Part shown: piece by piece, positions 17,601 through 25,247 of the stretch | How positions within the stretch are numbered: position 1 is the stretch's first letter | Layout of the letters: every line of letters starts with the position of its first letter | Assembly (NCBI RefSeq): GCF_010667685.1 | Contig: NZ_WHZW01000007.1 | Location: 62,001-126,000 of the forward strand | Reading direction: 5' to 3' | DNA: 64,000 nucleotides | Source of the DNA: Bifidobacterium aerophilum | GTDB taxonomy: Bacteria; Actinomycetota; Actinomycetes; Actinomycetales; Bifidobacteriaceae | Position numbers and translations under genes: made by a program | The notes under the pieces: model-generated | What the model saw: only the letters and a program-made list of their open reading frames with translations | Told to the model about the DNA's origin: nothing | The model's database searches: none

Positions 17601-18209
17601 CGCGTTCGAGAAGATCGAACAGCCCTCGTAGGTCGTCTTGAGTTGGGTGGGCGTGAACGGGCCGTCGCGGAACCGGTCCATGAGGCGCGGGTCGATGACG
17701 TGGTTCCAGGTGACGTACTGGCGGCGCACGTCGCCGCGTCCCTCGCCCGGCATCAGGTAGAGGAACTTGGCGCAGGAAAGCGTCTGCCCGGTGGTGGCGT
17801 TGCGGTACGTGTCCACGATCGCGCCCCAGACGCTTTGCGGCATGCCGTCCGCGTCGGTGCCGCGCAGGTACATCGGCGCGTCGTCGGTGTCGCCCACGCC
17901 GATCATGCCGCGCAGGTACGTGTAGTCGCTGCGTTCGGAGCGTCCGGAGTTCGACGCCTTGTTGAATGGCGTGCCAGACGGATACAGCAGGGAGATCTGC
18001 GCGTCGACCAACGTGGACTTGCCTGATTCGCTGGCGCCGGCGAGCAGCGTCACCGGCAGCCTGTCGTCCGTGGAGGGCCGGAATATGTGGTATCCGTCGT
18101 AGGATCCCCAGTTGACGAGCTGTCGGCTTTCCATCATCCAGCGGTCGGGGACGATCTGGATGTCGCGTGCGCCGTCCGTCATCGTGGGTTCGCTCATGTC
18201 GTTCGTCAT
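14697..18209 (-). CDS. jetC: Wadjet SMC-like ATPase JetC
   Basis: JetC is the MukB-like SMC ATPase that drives DNA loop extrusion in Wadjet. The 1170-residue protein has an N-terminal Walker A, GASESGKST (about residues 58-66), long coiled-coil arms with a central hinge-like region (ELPYVAELMDVREDEETW onward, about 510-660), and a C-terminal ABC signature region STGGRSGGALQE (about 1059-1070) followed by Walker B LFLDEA (about 1098-1103). Both halves of the ATPase head are therefore intact. The ATG at 18209, one base after the jetB stop and preceded by GAAGGGG, is preferred over a longer frame overlapping jetB. Confidence 0.95.
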   Translation of the reverse strand: MTNDMSEPTMTDGARDIQIVPDRWMMESRQLVNWGSYDGYHIFRPSTDDRLPVTLLAGASESGKSTLVDAQISLLYPSGTPFNKASNSGRSERSDYTYLRGMIGVGDTDDAPMYLRGTDADGMPQSVWGAIVDTYRNATTGQTLSCAKFLYLMPGEGRGDVRRQYVTWNHVIDPRLMDRFRDGPFTPTQLKTTYEGCSIFSNANAFHARIWGIMGLTEEACRLLHKIQSADAPSRLDDIFKQGVLGVPAAIDKAEDLAGDYERYAANFDSMEEKARRMEMLQGIRRSYGQYDKAQANVHAFDVVDPNSEQGRASIRRWALSHMAEEVTAQLPHDEHDRNRHTQDAAAERAHGDEITARIDAVKAQIQGVDGGSLARLELDLTQARQNLRTVSDNRDRIARQFTAIGETIPDDRDAWQERQEQAAQFVTDYDRRRTQLDHDQYEAAAARSQANDELNRLTRDYERQRTQRTRISQQMDEERAMLCRATGLSAEELPYVAELMDVREDEETWRTAMNVAYGPIARTILVDQRHERGFAARVSTIDPHLMSRRTWRFVDTTHDYANTNTAAGLADGEPRLSGKLRYREDSPFSGWLRDQTANERYDALCVDAIDDTDERTRQVQRDGQIKSGRHGQHGIKDIRQVIGFVNQTYLDELLRQAQDAKTAFAEADQAYETIRQQAERLRRELALAENLNDTDWDKVAVKDAEQRISRIEQDIDTIRRDPKLAELTAARERLERELERINDRRFKAQNAADSCAQAVDAARTWLDRNGTGVDIGANNVNDQNESAKRIPFGDDVAERLGAAYERQFAGQADPATRAHLIIGAGRTTMTDDMRFENIMAEQIGKEIDARRTMLAEQADAALKTLESQMQAYQDVYAKDDDALTATVADYRYYEQELDSLSHLAANDATEAEYANSLHKLYWDALTLQRTLKSDEATIKEQLSRINSMLKGQQFGPKGGRLSLNVTVRPPERAFGTTLRRVTETLTAWEQQPDADVIALRKTFRSCRPFIDMLHDQLAQIKDSGGIKRYGAHDLDPRCRSSFYATVHHEDGPDERITSTGGRSGGALQELTSFVYGAALIYLLGEGSVTGEPSYTTLFLDEALIKADGRYTKRALMVLPRLGFQVIVSAPESKTGEILEVSTKAYVTYKDPDTGHTALREASLETTGRK

Positions 18210-18210
18210 C

Positions 18211-18897
18211 TCATTCCCCTTCCTCGGGAACATCGGCATCCGTATCCGCATCGGCCGCGTTGCTCGTGCCGTTCGTCGCGACGAGCCCGTCGTCCGTGCC
18301 GCCGGTTTCATCCTTGCCGTCCAGCCACGTTTGCGCGAGCGTGCGGTCCAATACGACGGGCACGAGTTCGGTGATGCGCAGCATCGTTTCGTCGTCGGCC
18401 GAGCGTTCCAGGTACCCGTACGTGGTCATGGACGAGACGGTCGCGCCGATCAGCTTGATCACGCCTTCCTCGTCGTTGCGCGAGGCCAGATAGCCTGCCC
18501 CGGTGGCGAGCGCCGCGCGTATCTCCTCGAAGCTGACGAGCCATTCGTCGGCGGGCATGTGCAGGTTTTCGTATTCGAGGACGCGGATGCGCAGGAACGC
18601 GAGCAGCGCCGCCTCTTCGCGGCGTAGGCTGACTCGCGTTTTGAGCGATCGTGGGTTCTGGCCGGCGTCCGGGACGGGGGTGGCGTACATGATCCGGTAG
18701 CGTTCGTTGACGACGAGTTCGAGCATGTCGTTGTTGAGCGAGCGGGTCACCTGGTCGAGGTTGTCCATTGCGGTGTCGTAGACGGACCCGCTGATGTACC
18801 GGTCACGTTTAAGCGCGATGGCGGCCAGACGGGCCGGTGCGCTCATGTCGCCGGTGTCGCCTTCGAACAGTGCGGCGGTCGTGTCTTGCTCGTCCAT
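18211..18897 (-). CDS. jetB: Wadjet subunit JetB (DUF4194)
   Basis: JetB is the MukE-like winged-helix partner in the JetABC condensin-like complex. The 228-residue protein has the DUF4194-type core: [13 protein letters not shown], then [19 protein letters not shown] (about 90-110), and a winged-helix section ending near residue 200 ([20 protein letters not shown]). The tail is acidic and low in complexity ([13 protein letters not shown]). It starts one base after the jetA stop. Identification rests on these patterns plus its place between unmistakable JetA and JetC. Confidence 0.9.
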   Translation of the reverse strand: MDEQDTTAALFEGDTGDMSAPARLAAIALKRDRYISGSVYDTAMDNLDQVTRSLNNDMLELVVNERYRIMYATPVPDAGQNPRSLKTRVSLRREEAALLAFLRIRVLEYENLHMPADEWLVSFEEIRAALATGAGYLASRNDEEGVIKLIGATVSSMTTYGYLERSADDETMLRITELVPVVLDRTLAQTWLDGKDETGGTDDGLVATNGTSNAADADTDADVPEEGE

Positions 18898-18898
18898 G

Positions 18899-20425
18899 TC
18901 ATCCTTCCTTGAGCGTTTCGTCGAGTTCGTTCATGCCGGCGGTGACCCGTCTGGTCGTCCAGTCGCGCGGAGTGCCGTCAAGCGATGTGCAATGCCAGAC
19001 CGTCTGCTCGCCGTCGACCGTTGCGAGTGCGGACAGGAAGCCGACGATTTCGCTTTCGCGTCGTTCGTCGGCGGGCAACCGGTTGAAGCTGGCGGCGATG
19101 TCGACGCGTTCGCCGCCGTCCGGTCCGGTCACGGTGACCGGGCTGCGCATGATGAGCCGGATCATGTGCCGTACGCGCGGCCCTCCCCCGATGATCATGG
19201 ATCGGATGTCGGGTTCGGGGATGCCGGTCGGCGCGGCGTGTTCGCTGAGGCCGGGCACCGATGCGCGGGACATGGATCGCGCCGGCCGGGTCGGCAGTCC
19301 TGCGAACGTGACGTCGCCCACGTCCGTGCGGTAGGGGCGTCGGTCGTCGTTCGGATGCGCTTTCGCGGCCGCGCTGATCTTGGTGTACAGGCGGTTGAGC
19401 GTGACGAGCATGGTGCGGTATCTGGTGTCGGTCTGCTGGCGTACGAGTCGGCTGATCGCCTCGTCGGAGACGCGTATCTGCTGGCGGACCGCTTCGATGC
19501 CGTTGTAGATGCGTTCGAGTTCGGCTGTGATCTGGTCGATCAGCACGCTGGATTCGCCGGCCAGATACGGTGTTTTGGCTATGGCCGCGACGGCGTCGTC
19601 GATCTGCTGGCGTCCTTCGTCGGTGATGATCACCTGGAAGGCGTCGTTGAACCGGCGTCCGGAGTCGGATTCGTTGAACGAGCGGCGGAACGCGTCATGG
19701 TAGGAGGTGAGGTTGTCGTTGACGTCCATGTCGCCGGATTGCATGCGTCGGCGTAGCGCGTCGCCGTTGTCGCGTTCGGCGAGTACGAGTTCGCGCAGAT
19801 CGATCGGCACGTCGCGCAGTGTTTTGTGGACGACGGCGATGATGTCCTCGACCTGCTCGTCGCTGAGCCGTTCGCGTTGGCGTCCCTGTTGGATCTGTTC
19901 GATCTCGCGTTCGCGTGCGTCGATCTCCGCTTTGAGCAGGCGGATGCGTTCGCCCGGATCGGCGGTCAGCTGCATGCGCGCATGTTCGATCTCCATGATG
20001 ATGCTGTTGGCCTGGGCGCCGGACAGCGAGCTGGTGGTGTCCTGCAATCGGCCCAATGCCTCGATGGCGCGGTGGGCGCGGGCGGTGAGCCGGTAGAGGA
20101 ACCGGTGCGAGGTCATGTCGAGCGAGTTGGCGAGCCACGCGTAGTCGCCGTTGCCTTCGCGGGTGAGGTCGACGAGGATCTGATGCGCCGCAGCGATGAG
20201 GTCCTGATCTTCCTCCGGCGTGTATTCGCCGGCGTCGATGAGATGCGACAGGCTTTGCGCGAACCGTTCCTCGAGGATTTCGCGAGGCAGTTCCCCCGTC
20301 AGCGGGTTGAACGCGGCGCGCAATAGCGCCACGTACATCATGGAGTTCTTGCGCAGCAGCAGGCGGAGCACTCCGGTTTCGTAGACCGGCCGCAGCCGTT
20401 CCATTTCCCGCCTGACATCGCCCAT
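18899..20425 (-). CDS. jetA: Wadjet kleisin-like subunit JetA (DUF3375)
   Basis: JetA is the MukF/kleisin-like subunit that bridges the JetC heads. The 508-residue protein matches DUF3375: N-terminal helical domain with [20 protein letters not shown] (about residues 19-38), coiled coil around 150-190, a middle domain with [17 protein letters not shown], and a C-terminal winged-helix part. The ATG at 20425 has GAGG eight bases upstream; an unrelated longer frame continues upstream through the neighbouring permease gene and was not used. It is the first gene of the four-gene jet operon, which has gaps of only one to four bases between genes. Confidence 0.93.
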   Translation of the reverse strand: MGDVRREMERLRPVYETGVLRLLLRKNSMMYVALLRAAFNPLTGELPREILEERFAQSLSHLIDAGEYTPEEDQDLIAAAHQILVDLTREGNGDYAWLANSLDMTSHRFLYRLTARAHRAIEALGRLQDTTSSLSGAQANSIIMEIEHARMQLTADPGERIRLLKAEIDAREREIEQIQQGRQRERLSDEQVEDIIAVVHKTLRDVPIDLRELVLAERDNGDALRRRMQSGDMDVNDNLTSYHDAFRRSFNESDSGRRFNDAFQVIITDEGRQQIDDAVAAIAKTPYLAGESSVLIDQITAELERIYNGIEAVRQQIRVSDEAISRLVRQQTDTRYRTMLVTLNRLYTKISAAAKAHPNDDRRPYRTDVGDVTFAGLPTRPARSMSRASVPGLSEHAAPTGIPEPDIRSMIIGGGPRVRHMIRLIMRSPVTVTGPDGGERVDIAASFNRLPADERRESEIVGFLSALATVDGEQTVWHCTSLDGTPRDWTTRRVTAGMNELDETLKEG

Positions 20426-20471
20426 GAACCCAGCCTCGCTTTCCTTGCCGCAACTTACAAGGCTATCATGT

Positions 20472-20509
20472 CGGTTCCCGGAATCCGGCCGAAGCCATCC
20501 CGGGAACCG
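20472..20509 (-). terminator. Hairpin between the ABC permease and jetA
   Basis: CGGTTCCCGG (20472-20481) pairs perfectly with CCGGGAACCG (20500-20509) around an 18-base loop, starting two bases beyond the permease stop. It probably ends the efflux operon transcript and separates it from the jet operon. Only 46 bases remain between it and the jetA start. Confidence 0.6.
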
Positions 20510-20511
20510 TG

Positions 20512-21711
20512 TCACTCGCTTCTCAGGGCTTCGGTCGGGGTGAGCCGGGCGGCTCGGCCGGCCGGGTAGAAGCCGGCGAGGACGCCGACCATAATGGCCG
20601 CGCACCATGCGAGCGGCAGGCCGGCCCAGTCCAGGGCGAGCGGTTGACCGGCCGCGAGCGCCACGCCGCCGGCCGTGCCCGCGCCGACGAGGATGCCGGC
20701 CAGTCCGCCGATCGCGGAGAGCATGGCCGCCTCGGTGACGAACTGCATGCGGATGTTGCCGGGAGTGGCGCCCAATGCCCGTCGCAGGCCGATCTCGCCG
20801 CGACGTTCCATGACGGTGACGATCATCATGTTGGCGATGCTCATGCCGCCCACGGCGAGCGCGATCATGCCGATCATGAGGCCGAGCGTGGTCAGCGAGT
20901 CGTTGGTGGCGTTGCGCGCCTTGGACAGGTCGGCGGATGCGGTCACGCTCACGTTGCCGCCGGACAAGTTGGCCGCGTGGGCGAGCGTACGCCGCAACGT
21001 TTCGGCGTCGCCGGGCTTGGTGCGTACCCAGATCGCGTTGATCCTGGCGATGTTCGCCGCCTGGTCGGGATAGTGTGCGAGCGCCCACGCCCGGCCGATG
21101 ATGGCGGAAGTGTTGAACGTTTCGGCCTGCGGCAGGGGGTCGAGGATTCCGATGACCCCGTACCATTCGTTGTCGATGAGCACTCGGTCGCCGACGTCGG
21201 TGACGCCGAGTCGCCATGCGGCCTCGGAACCGAGGACCGCGACGGGCAGGTGCTCGTTGTTGTGGTCGATGCCGTGGCCGTGCGCGTAGGTCGCGCCGAG
21301 CGCGTCCAAGGCGCCGGGGGCCATGATGTTGAGGGCGAGTGCGTTGCCGTTGGATTTCGGTACGAGCTGGTTTTTGAAGATCTGGATTTTTTCGGGCGGC
21401 GTGTAGAAGACGCCGACCTGTTCGACGGATGGCTGCCGGGCGATCGTTTCGGGCGCGTAATCGGGTAGCGGGATGCTCTGCCGTGAGGCGTCCTGTCCGG
21501 GAGCCACGACCTGCAGGTTCGCGCCGAGCGCGTCGATCCGGGCGAGCAATGCGGCCTGGTTGGATGCGGCGATGCCGGACAGGGCCACGTAGGCGGCGAC
21601 GCCCAACGCGATGCCGAGCGATGCGAGTATGGTGCGCGAGACGCGTCCTGTCGCGCCGATCCATGCCGCGTGCATGAGGTCCGCGATGCGCGTGCGCAAC
21701 GGTTTACGCAT
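20512..21711 (-). CDS. ABC transporter permease, MacB/FtsX type
   Basis: This about 399-residue permease has the MacB topology: an N-terminal membrane segment (TILASLGIALGVAAYVALSG), a large extracytoplasmic MacB-like domain (about residues 50-250), then three membrane segments (about 272-292, 318-345, 362-382). It keeps ERRGEIGLRRALGAT, the coupling-helix motif of this family, and a PxEALR-type end (LTPTEALRSE). It partners with the ATPase immediately upstream, overlapping it by a few bases. Three in-frame ATGs occur (21720, 21717, 21711); the last has the best distance to GGAAGG. Confidence 0.88.
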   Translation of the reverse strand: MRKPLRTRIADLMHAAWIGATGRVSRTILASLGIALGVAAYVALSGIAASNQAALLARIDALGANLQVVAPGQDASRQSIPLPDYAPETIARQPSVEQVGVFYTPPEKIQIFKNQLVPKSNGNALALNIMAPGALDALGATYAHGHGIDHNNEHLPVAVLGSEAAWRLGVTDVGDRVLIDNEWYGVIGILDPLPQAETFNTSAIIGRAWALAHYPDQAANIARINAIWVRTKPGDAETLRRTLAHAANLSGGNVSVTASADLSKARNATNDSLTTLGLMIGMIALAVGGMSIANMMIVTVMERRGEIGLRRALGATPGNIRMQFVTEAAMLSAIGGLAGILVGAGTAGGVALAAGQPLALDWAGLPLAWCAAIMVGVLAGFYPAGRAARLTPTEALRSE

Positions 21712-22492
21712 GGTCATCATCCTTCCGTGTCATCGCCGTTTGTTCGGTTGTCCCTGTCAGGGGGAGCCGCTCGGCTTCGTCGGGTTGATGGGAGTCCGTT
21801 GCCGGCTGCCCCGTCATTTCGCGCACCACGCCGTCGCGGATGTGCAGCCGCCGGGGGAAGCGTGCGGCCACGTTCGGGTCGTGCGTGACGACGACGAGGC
21901 TCGCGCCGCCGTCGGCCGCATCGAACAGCAGGTCGAGGATCGTGCGCCCGGTGTCGGTGTCGAGCGCGCCGGTCGGCTCGTCGGCGAAGATGATGTCGGG
22001 CCGTTTGACGAGCGCCCGTGCGATGGCGACGCGCTGCTGTTCGCCGCCGGACAGTTGCGACGGTCGATGGAGAAAACGATGTCCCAATCCGACCTGTTCC
22101 AGTGCGGCGGCGGCTCGGTCGTGACGTTCCGCGCGGGGCAGGTTCGTGTATTGCAGACCGACCATCACGTTCTCCAATGCGGATACGCTGGCGATGAGAT
22201 GGAACTGCTGGAATACGAATCCGATGCGTGCGGCGCGCAGGTCGCTGCGTTGCCGTTCGTTCATCGCGGTCACATCGTCGCCGTCGTATCGCAGCATGCC
22301 GGATGTGGGCATGTCGAGCGTGCCGAGCAGGGACAGCAGCGTCGACTTGCCCGAGCCGGACGGTCCCACGATCGCGATGCGTTCGCCGCGCGCGATCGTC
22401 AGCGTCGTCGGATGCAGGATCTGCGTCATCGTCCCGTCCTTGCCCGGGAACGATTTGGTGACCTGTTCGAGCGTCAGCAGTGCGTCCGTCAC
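21704..22492 (-). CDS. ABC transporter ATPase, MacB/LolD type
   Basis: The 262-residue ATPase energises the adjacent FtsX-type permease. It has Walker A GPSGSGKST, the Q-loop GFVFQQFHL, signature LSGGEQQR, Walker B IIFADEPTGALD and H-loop VVTHD, all typical of the LolD/MacB class (FADEPTGALD). A C-terminal tail (after about residue 225) is not part of the domain. Translation starts at GTG overlapping the adaptor's stop (GTGA), and the 3' end overlaps the permease start, so the three genes are translationally coupled. Confidence 0.93.
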   Translation of the reverse strand: MTDALLTLEQVTKSFPGKDGTMTQILHPTTLTIARGERIAIVGPSGSGKSTLLSLLGTLDMPTSGMLRYDGDDVTAMNERQRSDLRAARIGFVFQQFHLIASVSALENVMVGLQYTNLPRAERHDRAAAALEQVGLGHRFLHRPSQLSGGEQQRVAIARALVKRPDIIFADEPTGALDTDTGRTILDLLFDAADGGASLVVVTHDPNVAARFPRRLHIRDGVVREMTGQPATDSHQPDEAERLPLTGTTEQTAMTRKDDDHA

Positions 22493-23607
22493 GACACCAC
22501 CACCTTGTCTCCGGCCTTCAGCCCGTCGGCCTTGGTGAGCTGCACCTGTGCGTTCGCGACCAGTCCGATCTCGACCGGCACACGAATAAGCATGTCTCCG
22601 CGCACCACGTCGACCGCGTATGTGTTCCCGGCGGATGCGACGATCGCGGTCACCGGCACGATCAACGTTTCGGTATTCGCCGATGCGGACGCGTTCGGGA
22701 TGACGAGGTTCACCGACACGGGTCCGAACTTCGCGACCTGCGACTGGTCGGGGAAGTCGATGCGTGCCGACGGCGAGGTCGTCTGCCCGTCCGTGCCGGT
22801 GGATTGGCCGCCCTGGTCGACGGCGGCGAGCGTCGCGTCGATGGTCGTGTTGTCTGGCAATACGACCTGCGCCTTGTCGCCCGCCTTGAACGTGGCGGCC
22901 TGCGTGGCGGTGAGCGTGGCCTCGACATGCAGGGTGACGTTCGTGTAGCTGGCCGGACTCACGTTCGACTCCCCCAGTTTCGCCTTGACCTGCGTGATGC
23001 GGATCGGTGCGGACGGGGCGACGGCCACGGACGCCGGTTGGAACATGCCGTCCGCCGCGTCGCCGGTCAGGCCCAGCGAACGCTGCCATTGGCGGACCGC
23101 CTCGCGGGTCATCCAGTCGAAATGCGCGTCCGGCTCTCCGCCGAAGAAGCCGAGCTCGGCGAGGTTCCGTTCGAGCTGGGTCACGTCCGGACCGTCCGAG
23201 ACATCCGTCTGCAGGGTACGCCAGAACGGGCGCTCGCCGTGGAACAGCGGCACGGACACGCCGTCCATCTCATACACCTGCTCGCCGGTGTTGATCTGTT
23301 TGCCGGCGACCGGCAGTTGCGTGATCGTACCGGTCGCGGCCGCGAAGTCGCTCGCCTTGTCGTATTGCAGGGTCGCGCCGAGCCGGGTTTCGGCATTGAG
23401 CACGCCCTTGGTGACCGGCTGCGTGCGCAGCGTGGTCACATCGACGTTCCGCGACGGCGACCGCCCGTCGGCGGTCAGGAGGCCGATCAGGGTCCACGGT
23501 TTCGTCGCCACGCATGTCACGGCCAGTCCGGCGATGACGATGATCACCATGATCGTTGCAATGATCCTGCGTCGCGTGCCAAACCGTCGCGCTTCCGTTC
23601 GTGTCAT
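22489..23607 (-). CDS. Efflux adaptor, HlyD/MacA-like, with peptidoglycan-binding-type insert
   Basis: This 372-residue protein has one N-terminal membrane segment (IIATIMVIIVIAGLAVTCV, about residues 15-33), a domain rich in FLGGEPD/DWMTREAVRQWQRSLG (about 140-165) that looks like a peptidoglycan-binding repeat, and C-terminal beta-barrel sections (VNLVIPNAS, TLIVPVTAIV) like HlyD/MacA adaptors. Such adaptors link inner-membrane ABC permeases to the cell exterior. It lies directly upstream of the ATPase and permease and downstream of a lipoprotein gene, forming one operon. Confidence 0.82.
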   Translation of the reverse strand: MTRTEARRFGTRRRIIATIMVIIVIAGLAVTCVATKPWTLIGLLTADGRSPSRNVDVTTLRTQPVTKGVLNAETRLGATLQYDKASDFAAATGTITQLPVAGKQINTGEQVYEMDGVSVPLFHGERPFWRTLQTDVSDGPDVTQLERNLAELGFFGGEPDAHFDWMTREAVRQWQRSLGLTGDAADGMFQPASVAVAPSAPIRITQVKAKLGESNVSPASYTNVTLHVEATLTATQAATFKAGDKAQVVLPDNTTIDATLAAVDQGGQSTGTDGQTTSPSARIDFPDQSQVAKFGPVSVNLVIPNASASANTETLIVPVTAIVASAGNTYAVDVVRGDMLIRVPVEIGLVANAQVQLTKADGLKAGDKVVVS

Positions 23608-23632
23608 GTTGCCATCGCCCCTTCGCCGACGC

Positions 23633-24418
23633 TCACTGCGCGTCGCGCATCACCTGCGTGTAGTCGTAGCCGAACTCTTCAGGCGTGCCGTCGAATCCGA
23701 ACGAGACGCCCGTGTCGCCGACCGGGCAGTCCTTGAGGAAGCGGCGGAACTCCTCCTCGCCCACGGTCTTCGGGATCATGATCGTCGTCGGATTGTCGCC
23801 GTCCGGGTCGGCGACCCAGCCGTAGCCCTTCTCACGCGCCTTCTTGGCGAAGTCGAGCGCCGCCTGCTTCTGCGCGTCGGAGACGGCCGGCTGCGCGTTC
23901 GCGTCCTGCACGGGCTGGGTGAAGTCCGGCACCTGCGCCTGGCACGCCGCATAGTCCTGTTGCTTGGATGCGTACGGGCTGCCGGCGAGCGCGGTGGCGT
24001 CCTTGAACATGACCCACACCTTGTCATCCTCCACGGTGGTGAACGTCGCGCCCGCATACAGTTGCTGCGCGTCCGAGTCGACGGTCATGCCGTTCGAGTC
24101 ACCACCGACCTGGACCGGGTTGCCGGCCGCGTCGATCATGCGCAGTTCGACCGCGTTCTTCACCGTCGGCGCTTGGGACGCGTCCGCCGAACCGGACATG
24201 TCGGGGGCGGCCGCGGCCTGCGCCTCGATGCCCTTGCCGGTCAGGCATGCGATGAACTTCTTCACGTTCGCGTCGGTCGACACGGTGGTGTCGCTCCCGG
24301 AGACGGCTGCGTTCGATGAACCGCCGTTCGCGGTGAGCGGCGTGGAGCAGCCGGCGAGCGCCGACAGGGCGAGCGCGGACGTGAGGGCGACGGTCAGGAT
24401 GCGCTGGTTGCGGTTCAT
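23633..24418 (-). CDS. Secreted lipoprotein, first gene of the efflux operon
   Basis: The 261-residue protein has a signal peptide with lipobox LSALAGC, so Cys23 should be lipidated and the protein anchored to the outer face of the membrane. The mature part includes KKFIACLTGKGIEA and three more Cys (C in YAACQAQ, KDCPVGD) but no family that I can name. It is 25 bases upstream of the HlyD-like gene and in the same direction, so it is likely an accessory or sensing component of the MacAB-type system. Confidence 0.75.
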   Translation of the reverse strand: MNRNQRILTVALTSALALSALAGCSTPLTANGGSSNAAVSGSDTTVSTDANVKKFIACLTGKGIEAQAAAAPDMSGSADASQAPTVKNAVELRMIDAAGNPVQVGGDSNGMTVDSDAQQLYAGATFTTVEDDKVWVMFKDATALAGSPYASKQQDYAACQAQVPDFTQPVQDANAQPAVSDAQKQAALDFAKKAREKGYGWVADPDGDNPTTIMIPKTVGEEEFRRFLKDCPVGDTGVSFGFDGTPEEFGYDYTQVMRDAQ

Positions 24419-24489
24419 GGTTCCTCCTTGGGATCGGTGTCGTCATCCATCCAACCGTGCCATCCGTGGCGTGTCGGTGAGGTTCCGTC

Positions 24490-24505
24490 TTACCTTCGCA
24501 TTACC
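24490..24505 (+). promoter_or_regulatory. Direct repeat TTACC-N6-TTACC, candidate response-regulator site
   Basis: Two TTACC copies (24490-24494 and 24501-24505) are spaced 11 bases start to start, one helical turn, as in OmpR/PhoB-family binding sites. They lie in the 157-base divergent region between the lipoprotein/efflux operon and the two-component genes, and a GATAAT -10-like element follows at 24528-24533. This is a likely site for the adjacent response regulator; the assignment is inferred. Confidence 0.4.
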
Positions 24506-24575
24506 CAGAAAGCGGGAGGATGGGGATGATAATGGGTGGAGCACCCCAGACCGCACGCATCGAAAGAGGCACGAC

Positions 24576-25247
24576 ATGCGAATCCTGATCGTCGAGGACG
24601 ACCGAGAACTGGCCGCCGCGTTGGACGACGCGCTGCGCTACGAAGGCTACGCGACGAGCCTTGCCGCGACCGGCACCGAAGCGTTGCAGGCGCTCGCCGA
24701 CCAGAACGTCGACATCGTGCTGCTCGACCGTGATCTGCCGGTGCTTTCGGGCGACGCGGTGATGGCGACGATCGCCGCGAACCGCATCCCCGTCGCCGTC
24801 ATCATGCTCACCGCCGCGGCCGAAGTAAGCGACCGGGTCAGCGGCCTCGATCTCGGCGCCGACGATTATCTGACCAAGCCGTTCGCCTATCCGGAACTGC
24901 TCGCCCGCATCCGCGCGCTGCAACGTCGCGCCGGCAAGTCCAACTCGACCGCGGCGGTGCTCACGCGCGGCGACATCACGCTCGACACGACGCGACGATT
25001 GGTGTTTCGCGACCACGGGCGCGCGCTCGTCAAACTCACGCCGAAGGAGTATGGCGTGCTGCTCGAACTCATGCGCGCCGACGGCGGCTACGTGAACGTG
25101 CCGGAACTCTACGAGGCCGTATGGGACGATCCGACCGCCGCCGAGCCGGCCGACGTGATCAAGACCACCGTGTACTCGCTGCGCCGCAAACTCGCCGACC
25201 GCGACGCGATCGTCTCGACCCGAGGGGAAGGATACCGGTTGCGATGA
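24576..25247 (+). CDS. Two-component response regulator, OmpR/PhoB family
   Basis: The 223-residue protein has a receiver domain (about 1-118) with acidic EDD at the start, phospho-acceptor Asp in LLDRDLPV (about residue 51), Thr/Ser in MLTAA and Lys in LTKPF. A winged-helix DNA-binding domain follows (about 130-222, ending with STRGEGYRLR). The histidine kinase gene overlaps its stop by ATGA. It is transcribed divergently from the lipoprotein-MacAB operon, which it probably controls. Confidence 0.93.
   Translation: MRILIVEDDRELAAALDDALRYEGYATSLAATGTEALQALADQNVDIVLLDRDLPVLSGDAVMATIAANRIPVAVIMLTAAAEVSDRVSGLDLGADDYLTKPFAYPELLARIRALQRRAGKSNSTAAVLTRGDITLDTTRRLVFRDHGRALVKLTPKEYGVLLELMRADGGYVNVPELYEAVWDDPTAAEPADVIKTTVYSLRRKLADRDAIVSTRGEGYRLR

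Noticed and set aside
11689..20511. Mobile island around the Wadjet genes
   Set aside because: No integrase, transposase, direct-repeat ends or tRNA junction was seen on either side, so transfer cannot be supported from this sequence alone.
20426..21664. Minus-strand extension of the jetA frame upstream to 21664
   Set aside because: It would run through the ABC permease in another frame; the ATG at 20425 has a ribosome site and matches the expected JetA start.
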